The notes beneath the pieces were generated by a model. That model had not been told where the DNA came from. It was given only the letters and a program-made list of their open reading frames with translations, and searched no databases. Positions 1 to 9,110 of a stretch of 64,000 nucleotides of DNA are shown here, one piece after another. The stretch's first letter is position 1; each line of letters starts with the position of its first letter. Origin of the DNA: JACRLV01 sp045863555 (GTDB lineage: Bacteria > Planctomycetota > Phycisphaerae > UBA1845 > Fen-1342); contig BTUU01000024.1 of the NCBI GenBank assembly GCA_045863555.1, positions 5,543 to 69,542 of the forward strand, read 5' to 3'. Made by a program: the position numbers and the translations under genes.

Positions 1-86
1 CGCACGCCGACTTCAACTTCGACGGCTGCATCGGACTCGCAGACCTCGCGGTCGTGCTTTCCGCATTCGGAGAAACCTGCCCGTAA
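1..86 (+). CDS. C-terminal fragment of a secreted dockerin-domain protein (5' end outside window)
   Basis: The reading frame begins at base 3 and gives 27 residues before TAA at 84-86. The peptide contains DFNFDGCIGLADLAVVLSAF and ends GETCP. This is the second calcium-binding half of a dockerin-like repeat (DxNxDG then a helix LADLxxxLSxFG) closed by a terminal cysteine, the form seen in planctomycete 'GC-type dockerin' proteins. The same signature closes the protein at 32588-35173. The rest of the protein is off the left edge, so its catalytic or adhesive part is unknown. Confidence 0.7.
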   Translation, partial: HADFNFDGCIGLADLAVVLSAFGETCP

Positions 87-110
87 ACCACGCGGGTTCG
101 CGAAAACGCG

Positions 111-200
111 GCGGCGTGAAAACGTGAAAACGTGATAAGGTGAAAACGGAGAGGGACGCGCCCTTTTCACGTTTTCACCTTTTCACGTTTTCACGCCGCG
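111..200. repeat. Inverted repeat between convergent genes, terminator-like
   Basis: Bases 111-148 and 163-200 form an imperfect inverted repeat built from the short word GTGAAAAC. The outer 22 bases (CGGCGTGAAAACGTGAAAA and onward) pair with one mismatch. It lies between the stop of the dockerin protein (plus) and the stop of the fibronectin-like gene (minus), so it could terminate both transcripts. There is no clean T tract, so intrinsic termination is an inference. Confidence 0.5.
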
Positions 201-208
201 TGCGCGCG

Positions 209-985
209 TCAGTGCCGCGCCGCGAGACTTCCGTTCGTATTCGGCAGCACCTTCTGCACCGCCCGCCCGTCGACGGTGGACGGCGAGTACGCGTTGCCCG
301 CTGGTGCGTGAGCCCCCTCCCGCACCCACGCCGTCACGCCGCCGCCCGGCGCCTGGCCGAAGTTCACCGTGAAGATCGCGCTGAGCGGCCCGCTCGAATC
401 GGAGCGCTGCCCCTGCACCGTGTACTGCACGCTGTCCGGCCCGGCCACGAGCGTGTCGTCGACGAATTCCTTCTTGCCCGAGACGCCGAGGAACGTGAAC
501 TCGCTCTCGCCCGGCAGGCGGCGGCGGATGAGGTACGACGTCCCCGCGGCCCCCGGCGGGTTCGTGCACTTCCAGCGCAGCGTCAGGTCGCCATTCGACG
601 GCGCGAGCGTCACGGTCAGGTCGGTCGGCTGGCCCGGCGGCGGCATGGGCGTCGGCGCGGCCGGCGGCGGGATCTGGGCGATGTTGTAGACGACTTCCGG
701 CTTCGACTGGCTCTCGGCGTACGCCCGGATCAGCCGCACATCGTCGCCGGCGCTCGCGCGCAGCGCCGCGTACGCACCGTTCACTTCCTGCGTCGCGACC
801 TGGTAATTCTGCTTGGCCTGCTCCTGGGCGAGGATCGCCGCGGCCAGCGCATCGGTCTGCGTGTCGAACGTCGTCGCCTGCGCCGGCGTCAGACCGATCG
901 CGGCGGCGTTCGCAGTCCACACCGGCGCGTGGCCCTGGCACCATTGCAGGAACGCGGCGCGGGGCGACCCGGGAAACGTAGCCAT
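209..985 (-). CDS. Fibronectin type III-like protein, function unknown
   Basis: 258 residues. I chose ATG at 985, not the TTG two codons upstream, because GGGAG lies six bases before the ATG. The N-terminal half (about residues 1-105) is helical and rich in Ala and Gln. A proline-rich linker follows (PPPAAPTPMPPPGQP), then a single fibronectin-III-like beta domain (about 120-210: DLTVTLAPSNGDLTLRWKC and later TSYLIRRRLPGESEFTFLG). No signal peptide or membrane segment is visible. The arrangement resembles small multi-copy proteins found in planctomycete genomes, but I know of no assigned function. It converges on the dockerin fragment. Confidence 0.7.
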   Translation of the reverse strand: MATFPGSPRAAFLQWCQGHAPVWTANAAAIGLTPAQATTFDTQTDALAAAILAQEQAKQNYQVATQEVNGAYAALRASAGDDVRLIRAYAESQSKPEVVYNIAQIPPPAAPTPMPPPGQPTDLTVTLAPSNGDLTLRWKCTNPPGAAGTSYLIRRRLPGESEFTFLGVSGKKEFVDDTLVAGPDSVQYTVQGQRSDSSGPLSAIFTVNFGQAPGGGVTAWVREGAHAPAGNAYSPSTVDGRAVQKVLPNTNGSLAARH

Positions 986-1415
986 GCTCAACTCCCTTCA
1001 AAAGGAATGCGCGGCGAGGTTCGACAACACGCCGACAGCGGCCCGCGCCGCAGGCGTCATCGATCCAAAAGGCGTAGCACTTTCGTAACAGAGAGAAAAT
1101 GTGTGCCCGAGTGCGAACGGCATGCGCTATGAAAGTGCTCGCTCTTCTCTGCGCCTCCGCGCCTCTGCGTGAGCTTTGCATCTCGTTCCTCGAGCGCGGC
1201 CGTCATCGCCGCAGGGCACGCCGGATGCAAGCCCGCCGCGCGAGCGCGGGCGGGGCCGCGCACGCGGACCCTTTTCTCACGCAGAGGCGCAGAGGCGCAG
1301 AGGAATGCAGAAGTAGCGCTCACGTCGGTCGCGCGCGGCTCTCCGGCGGCTACCGGTCGACCTGTTCCATCTCGGGATGCGCAGATTTCACACAGGTCTG
1401 CCGACGGACGCATCC
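986..1415. other. Intergenic, no supported gene; holds the left inverted GC-rich repeat
   Basis: This is the left end of a 1.2-kb stretch (986-2176) without a convincing gene. Its frames on both strands have arginine- and proline-heavy compositions typical of chance GC-rich frames, and I see no usable ribosome sites. Apart from the inverted repeat at 1144-1305, I see nothing. Confidence 0.6.
1144..1305. repeat. Long-spaced inverted repeat of CGCAGAGG-type words
   Basis: The left arm 1144-1173 reads CTTCTCTGCGCCTCCGCGCC and continues CTCTGCGTGAG. The right arm 1276-1305 is its near-perfect reverse complement (CTCACGCAGAGGCGCAGAGG). About 100 bases separate them. Internally each arm is a short tandem of GCAGAGGC. 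Similar GCAGAGGCGCAGAGG words are known as dispersed intergenic repeats in cyanobacteria and other bacteria. No transposase is nearby. Confidence 0.6.
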
Positions 1416-1496
1416 ATGCCACAGTCGCGCGTTCCGAAAAAATCGGCCGCTGGCTCGCAGGAGGAGCAGTCAGCCGTCAAGAGCTGCGCGCGGGCG

Positions 1497-1706
1497 TATG
1501 CGGAATGCGAGCCAGCCTACGCGGAGTCGGAGCCAGCGTAGGCTGAGTCCGAGCCAGCGTACGAAATATCCGAGCCAGCGTACGCTGAGCCCGCGCCGGC
1601 GTACGCGGAATCGGCGCTGGCGTACGCGGAATTAGCGCCCGCGTACAAGAACGCGCCGTCAGCGTAGGCCGGCACCGCGGCGGCCTACGAGGAGTGCGCG
1701 CGATGT
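1497..1706 (+). repeat. 21-bp tandem repeat encoding a degenerate YAESEPA heptad, interrupted by two TAG
   Basis: Ten units start exactly every 21 bases at 1497, 1518, 1539, 1560, 1581, 1602, 1623, 1644, 1665 and 1686. Read in this frame they give YAECEPA, YAESEPA, a unit opening with TAG, YEISEPA, YAEPAPA, YAESALA, YAELAPA, YKNAPSA, another TAG unit, then a degenerate copy. Both stops replace the tyrosine codon TAC by one base. The frame is open from ATG at 1416 (MPQSRVPKKSAAGSQEEQSA) to the first TAG at 1539. It could be a decayed repetitive gene or a non-coding minisatellite. Nothing separates these two on sequence alone. Confidence 0.65.
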
Positions 1707-1967
1707 GCATTCGCCGGACGGGAGCGGGACCGCGGCTCAGAGCCGCGGGGCAGCGACGCCGGGAAAACGGGCAGCGCCGCGCAAAAACCGGGCACCCCGG
1801 GTTGGGATTTGTCCCCCGGCCCGCCGGCGCAGGGCGCAAAATCGGGTGGCATGGGCAGGCTTGGCAGTATCAGCCTGCCCGTGCCCCGCGCCGCGGCGGC
1901 CGCCCGCGCGAACTGCATGCTTACGCGGTGTACCGCGAAAGCATGCCACCCGCCCGCCTGCATGAAT

Positions 1968-2075
1968 TTCCTCCGCCCCGTCGGGGCGGAAGGAACGAAA
2001 TGAATCAGCGACCACGGGTTACGGTCGCTCCGCGACCTCCACCCGTGGCTACATTCCGGGGTCCCTCCGGGACCC
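1968..2075. repeat. Cluster of three REP-like palindromes
   Basis: Three hairpins lie back to back. The first is 1968-1995 (TTCCTCCGCCCCG against CGGGGCGGAAGGAA). The second is 2012-2048, a nested stem with outer CCACGGGT/ACCCGTGG and inner GGTCGC/GCGACC. The third is 2059-2075 (GGGTCCC TCC GGGACCC). A smaller one sits at 1731-1749 (CCGCGGCTC/GAGCCGCGG). The architecture resembles REP-type elements mobilised by stand-alone TnpA-REP transposases. No such gene is present in the window. Confidence 0.6.
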
Positions 2076-2115
2076 AATGCACCCCGCCAACGGGCACGCG
2101 CATGGCACACGTCCG

Positions 2116-2143
2116 TTGACAGACAGGTGGAACCACCTATCAT
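2116..2143 (+). promoter_or_regulatory. Sigma-70-type promoter with a palindrome in the spacer
   Basis: TTGACA at 2116-2121 is a perfect -35. A 16-base spacer precedes TATCAT at 2138-2143. The spacer holds the inverted repeat AGGTGG-AA-CCACCT (2125-2138), which runs into the -10 and could be an operator. It precedes the lipoprotein gene at 2177. Confidence 0.65.
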
Positions 2144-2176
2144 TCGACTACACGTCTCCTGACTGGAGGCCGACGC

Positions 2177-2581
2177 ATGATGCGCTCTCTGATGATCGGC
2201 TGCGCTGCGGTACTCTTTCTGTCCGCCGGGGGCTGCCTCTACGATCCGGACGTCGGCGTGCGAGGATTTTACGGGGTGAGCGAGTGGCTGAACGTCGACT
2301 CCTCCGTCCCGTTGACGGAGGAATCGGTGCGAGCGCTGGTTCTGGAGCGATACCCGCTCGGCACGGACATTTCCATCGTCGAAAGCGACCTTCCCGCCGG
2401 CCTCGACTCTTATAACGCCGGCCGATGTGATGTGAGCCCGGATTGCGAGCTGTTCATTGTTCGGGATTCGCGTTCGGCCCTTCCGTGCAGCCGCACGTCG
2501 TTCATTTTTGTCAATTTCACGCTGGACGATATGGGCCAGATCACTGATGTGGCAGTATTTCTCACGGGAGTCTGTCTCTAG
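2177..2581 (+). CDS. Small lipoprotein, function unknown
   Basis: 134 residues. The start is ATG 2177, with GGAGG at 2165-2169. The N-terminus MMRSLMIGCAAVLFLSAGGC is a lipoprotein signal peptide with lipobox SAGGC (Cys20), so the mature protein should be membrane-anchored by lipid. The rest (about 114 residues) is acidic and has three more cysteines (near residues 83, 89 and 103) that could form disulfides. I recognise no domain. It has its own promoter, with a palindromic spacer, and is followed by an 80-base cruciform, so it is probably monocistronic. Confidence 0.75.
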   Translation: MMRSLMIGCAAVLFLSAGGCLYDPDVGVRGFYGVSEWLNVDSSVPLTEESVRALVLERYPLGTDISIVESDLPAGLDSYNAGRCDVSPDCELFIVRDSRSALPCSRTSFIFVNFTLDDMGQITDVAVFLTGVCL

Positions 2582-2600
2582 GGCAGATGGCACCGACGAC

Positions 2601-2680
2601 GTGCCACTGTTCTGCGAACAGTGCGGCTGCCGGGCGGAGGCGTCTTCGACATCCAAACACGGCTGACACAGCCGTGGCAC
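2601..2680. repeat. Nested palindrome (cruciform/REP-like) after the lipoprotein gene
   Basis: Outer arms GTGCCAC (2601-2607) and GTGGCAC (2674-2680) enclose two hairpins: CACTGTTC TGC GAACAGTG (2605-2623) and CACGGCTG ACA CAGCCGTG (2658-2676). It begins 20 bases after the lipoprotein stop and may act as a transcript end or be a small mobile palindrome. A related CAGCCGG/CCGGCCGTG word occurs in the tandem repeat at 40225-40313. Confidence 0.55.
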
Positions 2681-2742
2681 GCCCGCCGCGCCCATTCACT
2701 CTTCACTTTTTCCCTTTCACCCGCCCCGCCTCCCGCCGCCTC

Positions 2743-2748
2743 TACAAT
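2743..2748 (+). promoter_or_regulatory. -10 hexamer giving a probable leaderless transcript
   Basis: TACAAT lies nine bases before the ATG at 2758, so transcription would start at or within a base or two of the start codon. No ribosome site is visible. No good -35 is seen. Confidence 0.5.
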
Positions 2749-2757
2749 CGTGCATCG

Positions 2758-5013
<2,256 letters not shown>

Positions 5014-5049
5014 CCCACCTCGAAACAGCGCCCCGGCCCCCGCTTGTGC

Positions 5050-5055
5050 TATCAT
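5050..5055 (+). promoter_or_regulatory. Extended -10 promoter element
   Basis: TGC-TATCAT (5047-5055) is an extended -10. The ATG at 5071 lies 15 bases after it, giving a leader of fewer than ten bases. No matching -35 is evident, which is common for extended -10 promoters. Confidence 0.45.
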
Positions 5056-5070
5056 CCCCGCACCTGCGGG

Positions 5071-5934
5071 ATGACGGGATTTCGGGCGAAACCGCACCGG
5101 TTCGCCGGGAGACACCGGGCCTTGAGACGCTGGCTGACAATCCTCGCCGTAAGCGTCAGCCTCCTTGGGGCGCTGACGCTGCTCTGGTTTCTAGTCCTGA
5201 GCCCGCGCGTCCGCGGCGAGATCTTCCGGGCGCGCGTGCAGGCGAAGCTGGAGTCGGCCGACCCCGCCGTTCGTCGCGACGCGGCGGAGTCGATCGCCGG
5301 GCGGGCGGACCCGTTTCTCGTGACTCGAATCGCCCAGGCACTCTACGGCGAGGAACACGATCCCGGCGTCGCGGCGGCATTCGTCCGGGCGCTGGGCGAG
5401 ATCGGGGATCCCCAGCAGCTTCCCGCGGTTCGCTTTGCCACCGAGCCGCATCAACCCGGCGAAGTCCGGGCTGCCGCATGGGTCGCGCTGGCCCGAATCG
5501 ACCGCGGCGAGTTTGACCGACAGGTCTCGGCCCTCGCGGAGGGAGACGCCTGGTCGTCGCTTGGGATCGCGCATGCACGGCTGTCACTGGGCGACCCGTA
5601 CGGTGTCGAGACGCTGCTTCGGGCGGCCGAGAGCGAGAATCCGGCCCAGGCCGCGATTGCGTGCGACGCGCTCAACCGGCACCTGCGGCCGATTCTGGTC
5701 GGCATCGGGCAATGGCCGCTGAGAACGCCGCCCTCGGAGGCGTGGCCGCGGCGACTCACGCAGGCCGTCGCGAAGCGCGTTGCCGGGATTGATCTCAACC
5801 CGCTCTTCCGGGGCGCTGAACGGGCGAAAGGGGCCGTCGAACCGATCCTGTCGACGCTCAAGCGCATCCTGAACGCGCGAAACCGGATCGAGAACTGGCT
5901 GACGGATCCGAACAACCATCGCTGGATACCGTGA
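5071..5934 (+). CDS. Membrane-anchored HEAT-like repeat protein
   Basis: 287 residues from ATG 5071, just after an extended -10. An earlier in-frame GTG at 5044 would overlap that promoter. A basic N-terminus is followed by one membrane helix (about 32-50: WLTILAVSVSLLGALTLLWF). The body is made of helical units that look like HEAT or PBS-lyase repeats: DPAVRRDAAESIAGRADPFL, then HDPGVAAAFVRALGEIGDPQ, then EVRAAAWVALARID. Such repeats usually bind other proteins. The specific role is unknown. It converges on the radical SAM gene, with only 44 bases between stops. Confidence 0.7.
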   Translation: MTGFRAKPHRFAGRHRALRRWLTILAVSVSLLGALTLLWFLVLSPRVRGEIFRARVQAKLESADPAVRRDAAESIAGRADPFLVTRIAQALYGEEHDPGVAAAFVRALGEIGDPQQLPAVRFATEPHQPGEVRAAAWVALARIDRGEFDRQVSALAEGDAWSSLGIAHARLSLGDPYGVETLLRAAESENPAQAAIACDALNRHLRPILVGIGQWPLRTPPSEAWPRRLTQAVAKRVAGIDLNPLFRGAERAKGAVEPILSTLKRILNARNRIENWLTDPNNHRWIP

Positions 5935-5978
5935 GATGCGCGGATCAAGGCGGCGGTAGATTGCGCCGCATCCGATGC

Positions 5979-7022
5979 CTATCCGAACTGACCAAACAGC
6001 GGCAGCTGCAATGTGGCTCTCGGACCCGGATCCGGACATTTCTCCGCGATGCGTTCTTCGATCGGCCGGTCCGTCAGCTCGATGCCGCAGCGGCGGGCCG
6101 TCGTTTTGAAGAGGCGCTCGACTCCTGCCCAGTATTCTCCCTCGCCCCGCATCCGACAGCCGAAACGCGACTCCGAAAGGTGGCCGCCGCGCATCGCACG
6201 GATGTGGTGCTCCACGCGGGCGGCGCGATCGGGGAGGTCTTCCCGAAGTCGGCTCAGAAAGACCTCCTGCACGCTTCCGGGCAGACGAAGCGCGAGATAG
6301 CCGGCCGAGCGCGCACCGCACTCGGAGGCGGTCGAAAGGAGCCGTGCGACATCGCGATCGTTCAGGCCGGGGATGATCGGCGCGATAAGCAGATTGACCG
6401 GCACGCCCGCGTCGTGAAGTCGCTTCATCGCCTCGAATCGCTTTTGCGGCGGCGGCGCGCCGCGCTCGACAAGCCGGGCCACCTCGGCATCCATGAACGG
6501 GATGCTGAAATAGACGCGCAGTCCGGCCGCGGCATTCAGCTCGGCGAGCAATTCGGCATCGCGTGAAATGAGAAACGACTTGGTCACGATGCTCGCGCGA
6601 CAGCGGTGACGCAGGCAGGCTTCCAGGCAGCCGCGCGTCAGCCGGTACACGGATTCGAGGGGCTGATAGGCGTCGGTGACGCCGGAGAAGGCGACCGACT
6701 CGCCGCGGATCTTCCGCAACTCCCGATCGAGCAGTTCCGGGGCGTTTGTCTTCACGATGAGCCGGGTGTCGAAGTCGGTTCCCGCGCCGTAGCCGAGATA
6801 CTCGTGCGTCGGGCGGGCATAACAGTAGCTGCATGCGTGCTGGCAGCCCCGGTACGGGTTTACGCTGTAGTTGAATGGGATGTCCGGACTGTCGTTGGTG
6901 GAGAGGATCGAACGGGCCGTTTCCTCGAAGACTTCGACCCGCGCGGGCGGGATTTCGCCGAGCCACTCGCGGTGGGTCGACTCGAACGGGTTCGGCGGAT
7001 TGGCTACGCGGCGCAGCGCCAT
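5979..7022 (-). CDS. Radical SAM protein, PA0069 / Rv2578c family
   Basis: 347 residues. It carries the radical SAM cluster motif CQHACSYC (Cys60, Cys64, Cys67 from the chosen start) inside YSVNPYRGCQHACSYCYARP, which is typical of the PA0069/SplB-like group. SplB-like features follow: VAFSGVTDAYQPLE, SIPFMDAEVARLVERGAPPP, and APIIPGLNDRD in the TIM-barrel region. The family binds a 4Fe-4S cluster and S-adenosylmethionine; its substrate is not known. I chose ATG 7022 because a TATAAT box at 7035-7030 overlaps the upstream ATG (7031) and leaves 7022 as the first complete codon on the transcript. It is transcribed divergently from the glycosyltransferase gene. Confidence 0.85.
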   Translation of the reverse strand: MALRRVANPPNPFESTHREWLGEIPPARVEVFEETARSILSTNDSPDIPFNYSVNPYRGCQHACSYCYARPTHEYLGYGAGTDFDTRLIVKTNAPELLDRELRKIRGESVAFSGVTDAYQPLESVYRLTRGCLEACLRHRCRASIVTKSFLISRDAELLAELNAAAGLRVYFSIPFMDAEVARLVERGAPPPQKRFEAMKRLHDAGVPVNLLIAPIIPGLNDRDVARLLSTASECGARSAGYLALRLPGSVQEVFLSRLREDLPDRAARVEHHIRAMRGGHLSESRFGCRMRGEGEYWAGVERLFKTTARRCGIELTDRPIEERIAEKCPDPGPRATLQLPLFGQFG

Positions 7023-7029
7023 TGACTGC

Positions 7030-7035
7030 ATTATA
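7030..7035 (-). promoter_or_regulatory. Consensus TATAAT, leaderless start for the radical SAM gene
   Basis: A perfect -10 on the minus strand ends seven bases before ATG 7022. Its last three bases overlap an upstream ATG, which therefore cannot be translated from this transcript. Confidence 0.6.
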
Positions 7036-7168
7036 GTTTGGCTTTTGTTTGGATTCCAGTCCAGGCCCCCCGGTGCGCTCCCGATCGCCCCGGCCGACTG
7101 ATCGGCGCGTATCACGCCGTGGGCGCGGCCACTCCGTTTGGAGCGCGGCCGGCCCGGCCGGAAGACTG

Positions 7169-7174
7169 TAGGAT
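7169..7174 (+). promoter_or_regulatory. -10 hexamer, probable leaderless start for the glycosyltransferase
   Basis: TAGGAT ends seven bases before ATG 7182. No ribosome site lies in between. No -35 is clear. Confidence 0.4.
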
Positions 7175-7181
7175 TGCCCGA

Positions 7182-9056
7182 ATGAACGAGAGCCCCCCGC
7201 CGGTTGCGGCCGACGTGGTGATTCCAACTCGCCCGCGCGACGTCTCCGCCTGGCTGTGGTTTGGCGTGATGCTCGCGCTTGCAGCCGCCATCCGCGCGTG
7301 GCTCGCGTCCACGCCGGAGGGGCATCGCTCCGACCTCGATATCTTCACGGACTGGGTGCGGCGCCTCCAGGCGGGCGGCCTCGCGGAGTTCTACGCGGGG
7401 AACAAGTGGTGTGATTATCCCCCGCTGATGGTCCTGGTTTTCGATGCCGTGGGCCGCGCGGCCACGGCGATTCTCGGCGCCAAGCCGATCTCGACCGATC
7501 TCTGGATGGTCTGGAAAGCGCCCGCGTGCATTGCCGACCTCCTGATCGGTGTGCTGCTCATGCTGGAAGGGAGGCGGCTATTCGGTTCGCGGGCCGGGCT
7601 CGCGGCGGCCGCGCTCTATCTTCTGAACCCGGTTTCAATCTACGACTCCGCTTTCTGGGGTCAGGTTGATTCCATCTATACGCTGTTCCTGCTCGCGGGC
7701 CTCGTGATGATCGGTCGGGGTGGGTGGTTTACGGTGGGGCTGGTTTCGGCGATCGCCGTGCTCACGAAATTCCAGGCGATCGCCATTCTGCCCCTGCTGA
7801 TCTTCGAAACCTACCGGATCGGGGGCTGGCGCGGCCTCGGCGTCAAGCTGGTCGGCGCGGTGGTCGCGGCGGCGGCTGTGCTGTCACCGTTCTACTACAC
7901 GGGCACGCTCGAGCAGGTTCTGACGCGCAGTTATGTCAACGTCGTCGGCCAGTACCACGAGATGTCGAAGAACGCCTTCAACCTCTGGTGGCTGGCGGGC
8001 GATCCCGAATCCGCGGATACGAGGATTCCTGCCGCGATCGTCGCGGCGGTCGCGCAGGGAGAGACTTCGCTCGCGGCGGACGCGTCTCCGCTGCTCTGGC
8101 TGAACTGGCGCAAGATCTCCCTGGGGCTGTATGCGCTGATTGTCGCGGTGATCATCTCGATCTACAGCCGACGGCCGGGAAGCGTCCGCCGGTATTGTGC
8201 CGCGGGCATTCTCGCGCTCGCGTTCTTCCTCTTCCCGACGGAGATGCATGAGCGGTACGCGTTTCCCGCGGTCGCGTTTCTGGGGGTTTGGGCGGTCGCG
8301 CGGGCGGTCAATGAGCGTCTCTACGTTCTGATTTGCGCCTTGTTGCTGATCAACCTCGCGGCCGCGCTGCCGCCGCTGCCGCTGGGCATGGTTACCGCCT
8401 CCGGACTCCTGGCGTGCTTTTTCATCCTGCTCTTTCTCGGCCTTCGGTGCGATGCGGTTCGAAAGGACACCACGGAGCAGGATCCCCGAACGGGTCCGGC
8501 CGATCCGATACCAGCCGGACCGCGCCGACTCATTCCGCTGTTTCGAACTGCGACGGTCGTGGCCGTCGTCGGCGCGGTCGGCGCGACCGGATATGTCGTC
8601 GCGAATCTGTCGCTTCGGCCGGTGCGCTCCATGCCCGATTCTGCGATCTTCCTGAGCGATCTCGCGCCGCGGAGCGCCCGCCAGGGATGGAAATCGCTGG
8701 CGGCGGACGCGAGCGTCGCCGGGGGCTACCTTCGTCTTGGAGACCGGATCTACCTGAAAGGACTCGGAACGCACGCGCCGGCGAGACTTGAGTACGCGAT
8801 TCCAGCGGCGGCCCGGCGGTTCTCGGCGGTCGTCGGCGTCAACCGCGATGCCCGGCTGGGCTCGGTCCTGATCGCCGTCGAAGTGGATGGGAAGGTGGTT
8901 GCGACGAGCGGACCGCTGACAGCGGAATCGCCGCCGTTCGAGCTGGACGTGCCTGTGGCGGGCAAGCGGCATCTTGCCCTTGTCGCGACGGACGGCGGGA
9001 ATGGGCGAAAAGGCGATCATGTCGATTGGGCGCTCGCCCGATTCCTGACCGAATGA
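7182..9056 (+). CDS. Polytopic glycosyltransferase (GT-C type) with C-terminal NPCBM domain
   Basis: 624 residues from ATG 7182. The first about 430 residues hold some ten membrane helices with an early loop SDLDIFTDWVRRL and YPPLMVLVFDAVG, an acidic-loop pattern of GT-C lipid-linked sugar transferases (PIG-M/DUF2029-like). LNPVSIYDSAFWGQVDSIYT is the conserved loop of that group. After a last helix (about 462-480), residues about 490-624 form an NPCBM/NEW2-like sugar-binding beta domain (DLAPRSARQGWKSLAADASV, later YLKGLGTHAPARLEYAI). The fusion suggests transfer of a sugar from a polyprenyl carrier on the outer face of the membrane, with the NPCBM domain binding the acceptor. Substrate unknown. 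Confidence 0.75.
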   Translation: MNESPPPVAADVVIPTRPRDVSAWLWFGVMLALAAAIRAWLASTPEGHRSDLDIFTDWVRRLQAGGLAEFYAGNKWCDYPPLMVLVFDAVGRAATAILGAKPISTDLWMVWKAPACIADLLIGVLLMLEGRRLFGSRAGLAAAALYLLNPVSIYDSAFWGQVDSIYTLFLLAGLVMIGRGGWFTVGLVSAIAVLTKFQAIAILPLLIFETYRIGGWRGLGVKLVGAVVAAAAVLSPFYYTGTLEQVLTRSYVNVVGQYHEMSKNAFNLWWLAGDPESADTRIPAAIVAAVAQGETSLAADASPLLWLNWRKISLGLYALIVAVIISIYSRRPGSVRRYCAAGILALAFFLFPTEMHERYAFPAVAFLGVWAVARAVNERLYVLICALLLINLAAALPPLPLGMVTASGLLACFFILLFLGLRCDAVRKDTTEQDPRTGPADPIPAGPRRLIPLFRTATVVAVVGAVGATGYVVANLSLRPVRSMPDSAIFLSDLAPRSARQGWKSLAADASVAGGYLRLGDRIYLKGLGTHAPARLEYAIPAAARRFSAVVGVNRDARLGSVLIAVEVDGKVVATSGPLTAESPPFELDVPVAGKRHLALVATDGGNGRKGDHVDWALARFLTE

Positions 9057-9096
9057 CGATCGTCCCGCCCAGTACGCACACGCCCCCACCGTCGGC

Positions 9097-9102
9097 TACC
9101 AT
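9097..9102 (+). promoter_or_regulatory. -10 hexamer, probable leaderless start for yifB
   Basis: TACCAT ends eight bases before ATG 9111. No Shine-Dalgarno sequence is present. Confidence 0.4.
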
Positions 9103-9110
9103 GTCCGCCC

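Noticed and set aside
1497..1706. CRISPR array
   Set aside because: The 21-base units are contiguous with no spacers and follow a codon frame, and no cas genes are present.
1809..2003. 64-codon frame starting MSPGPPAQGAKSGG
   Set aside because: It continues the frame of the 21-bp repeat past a TAG, but runs into the REP-like palindrome and has no ribosome site.
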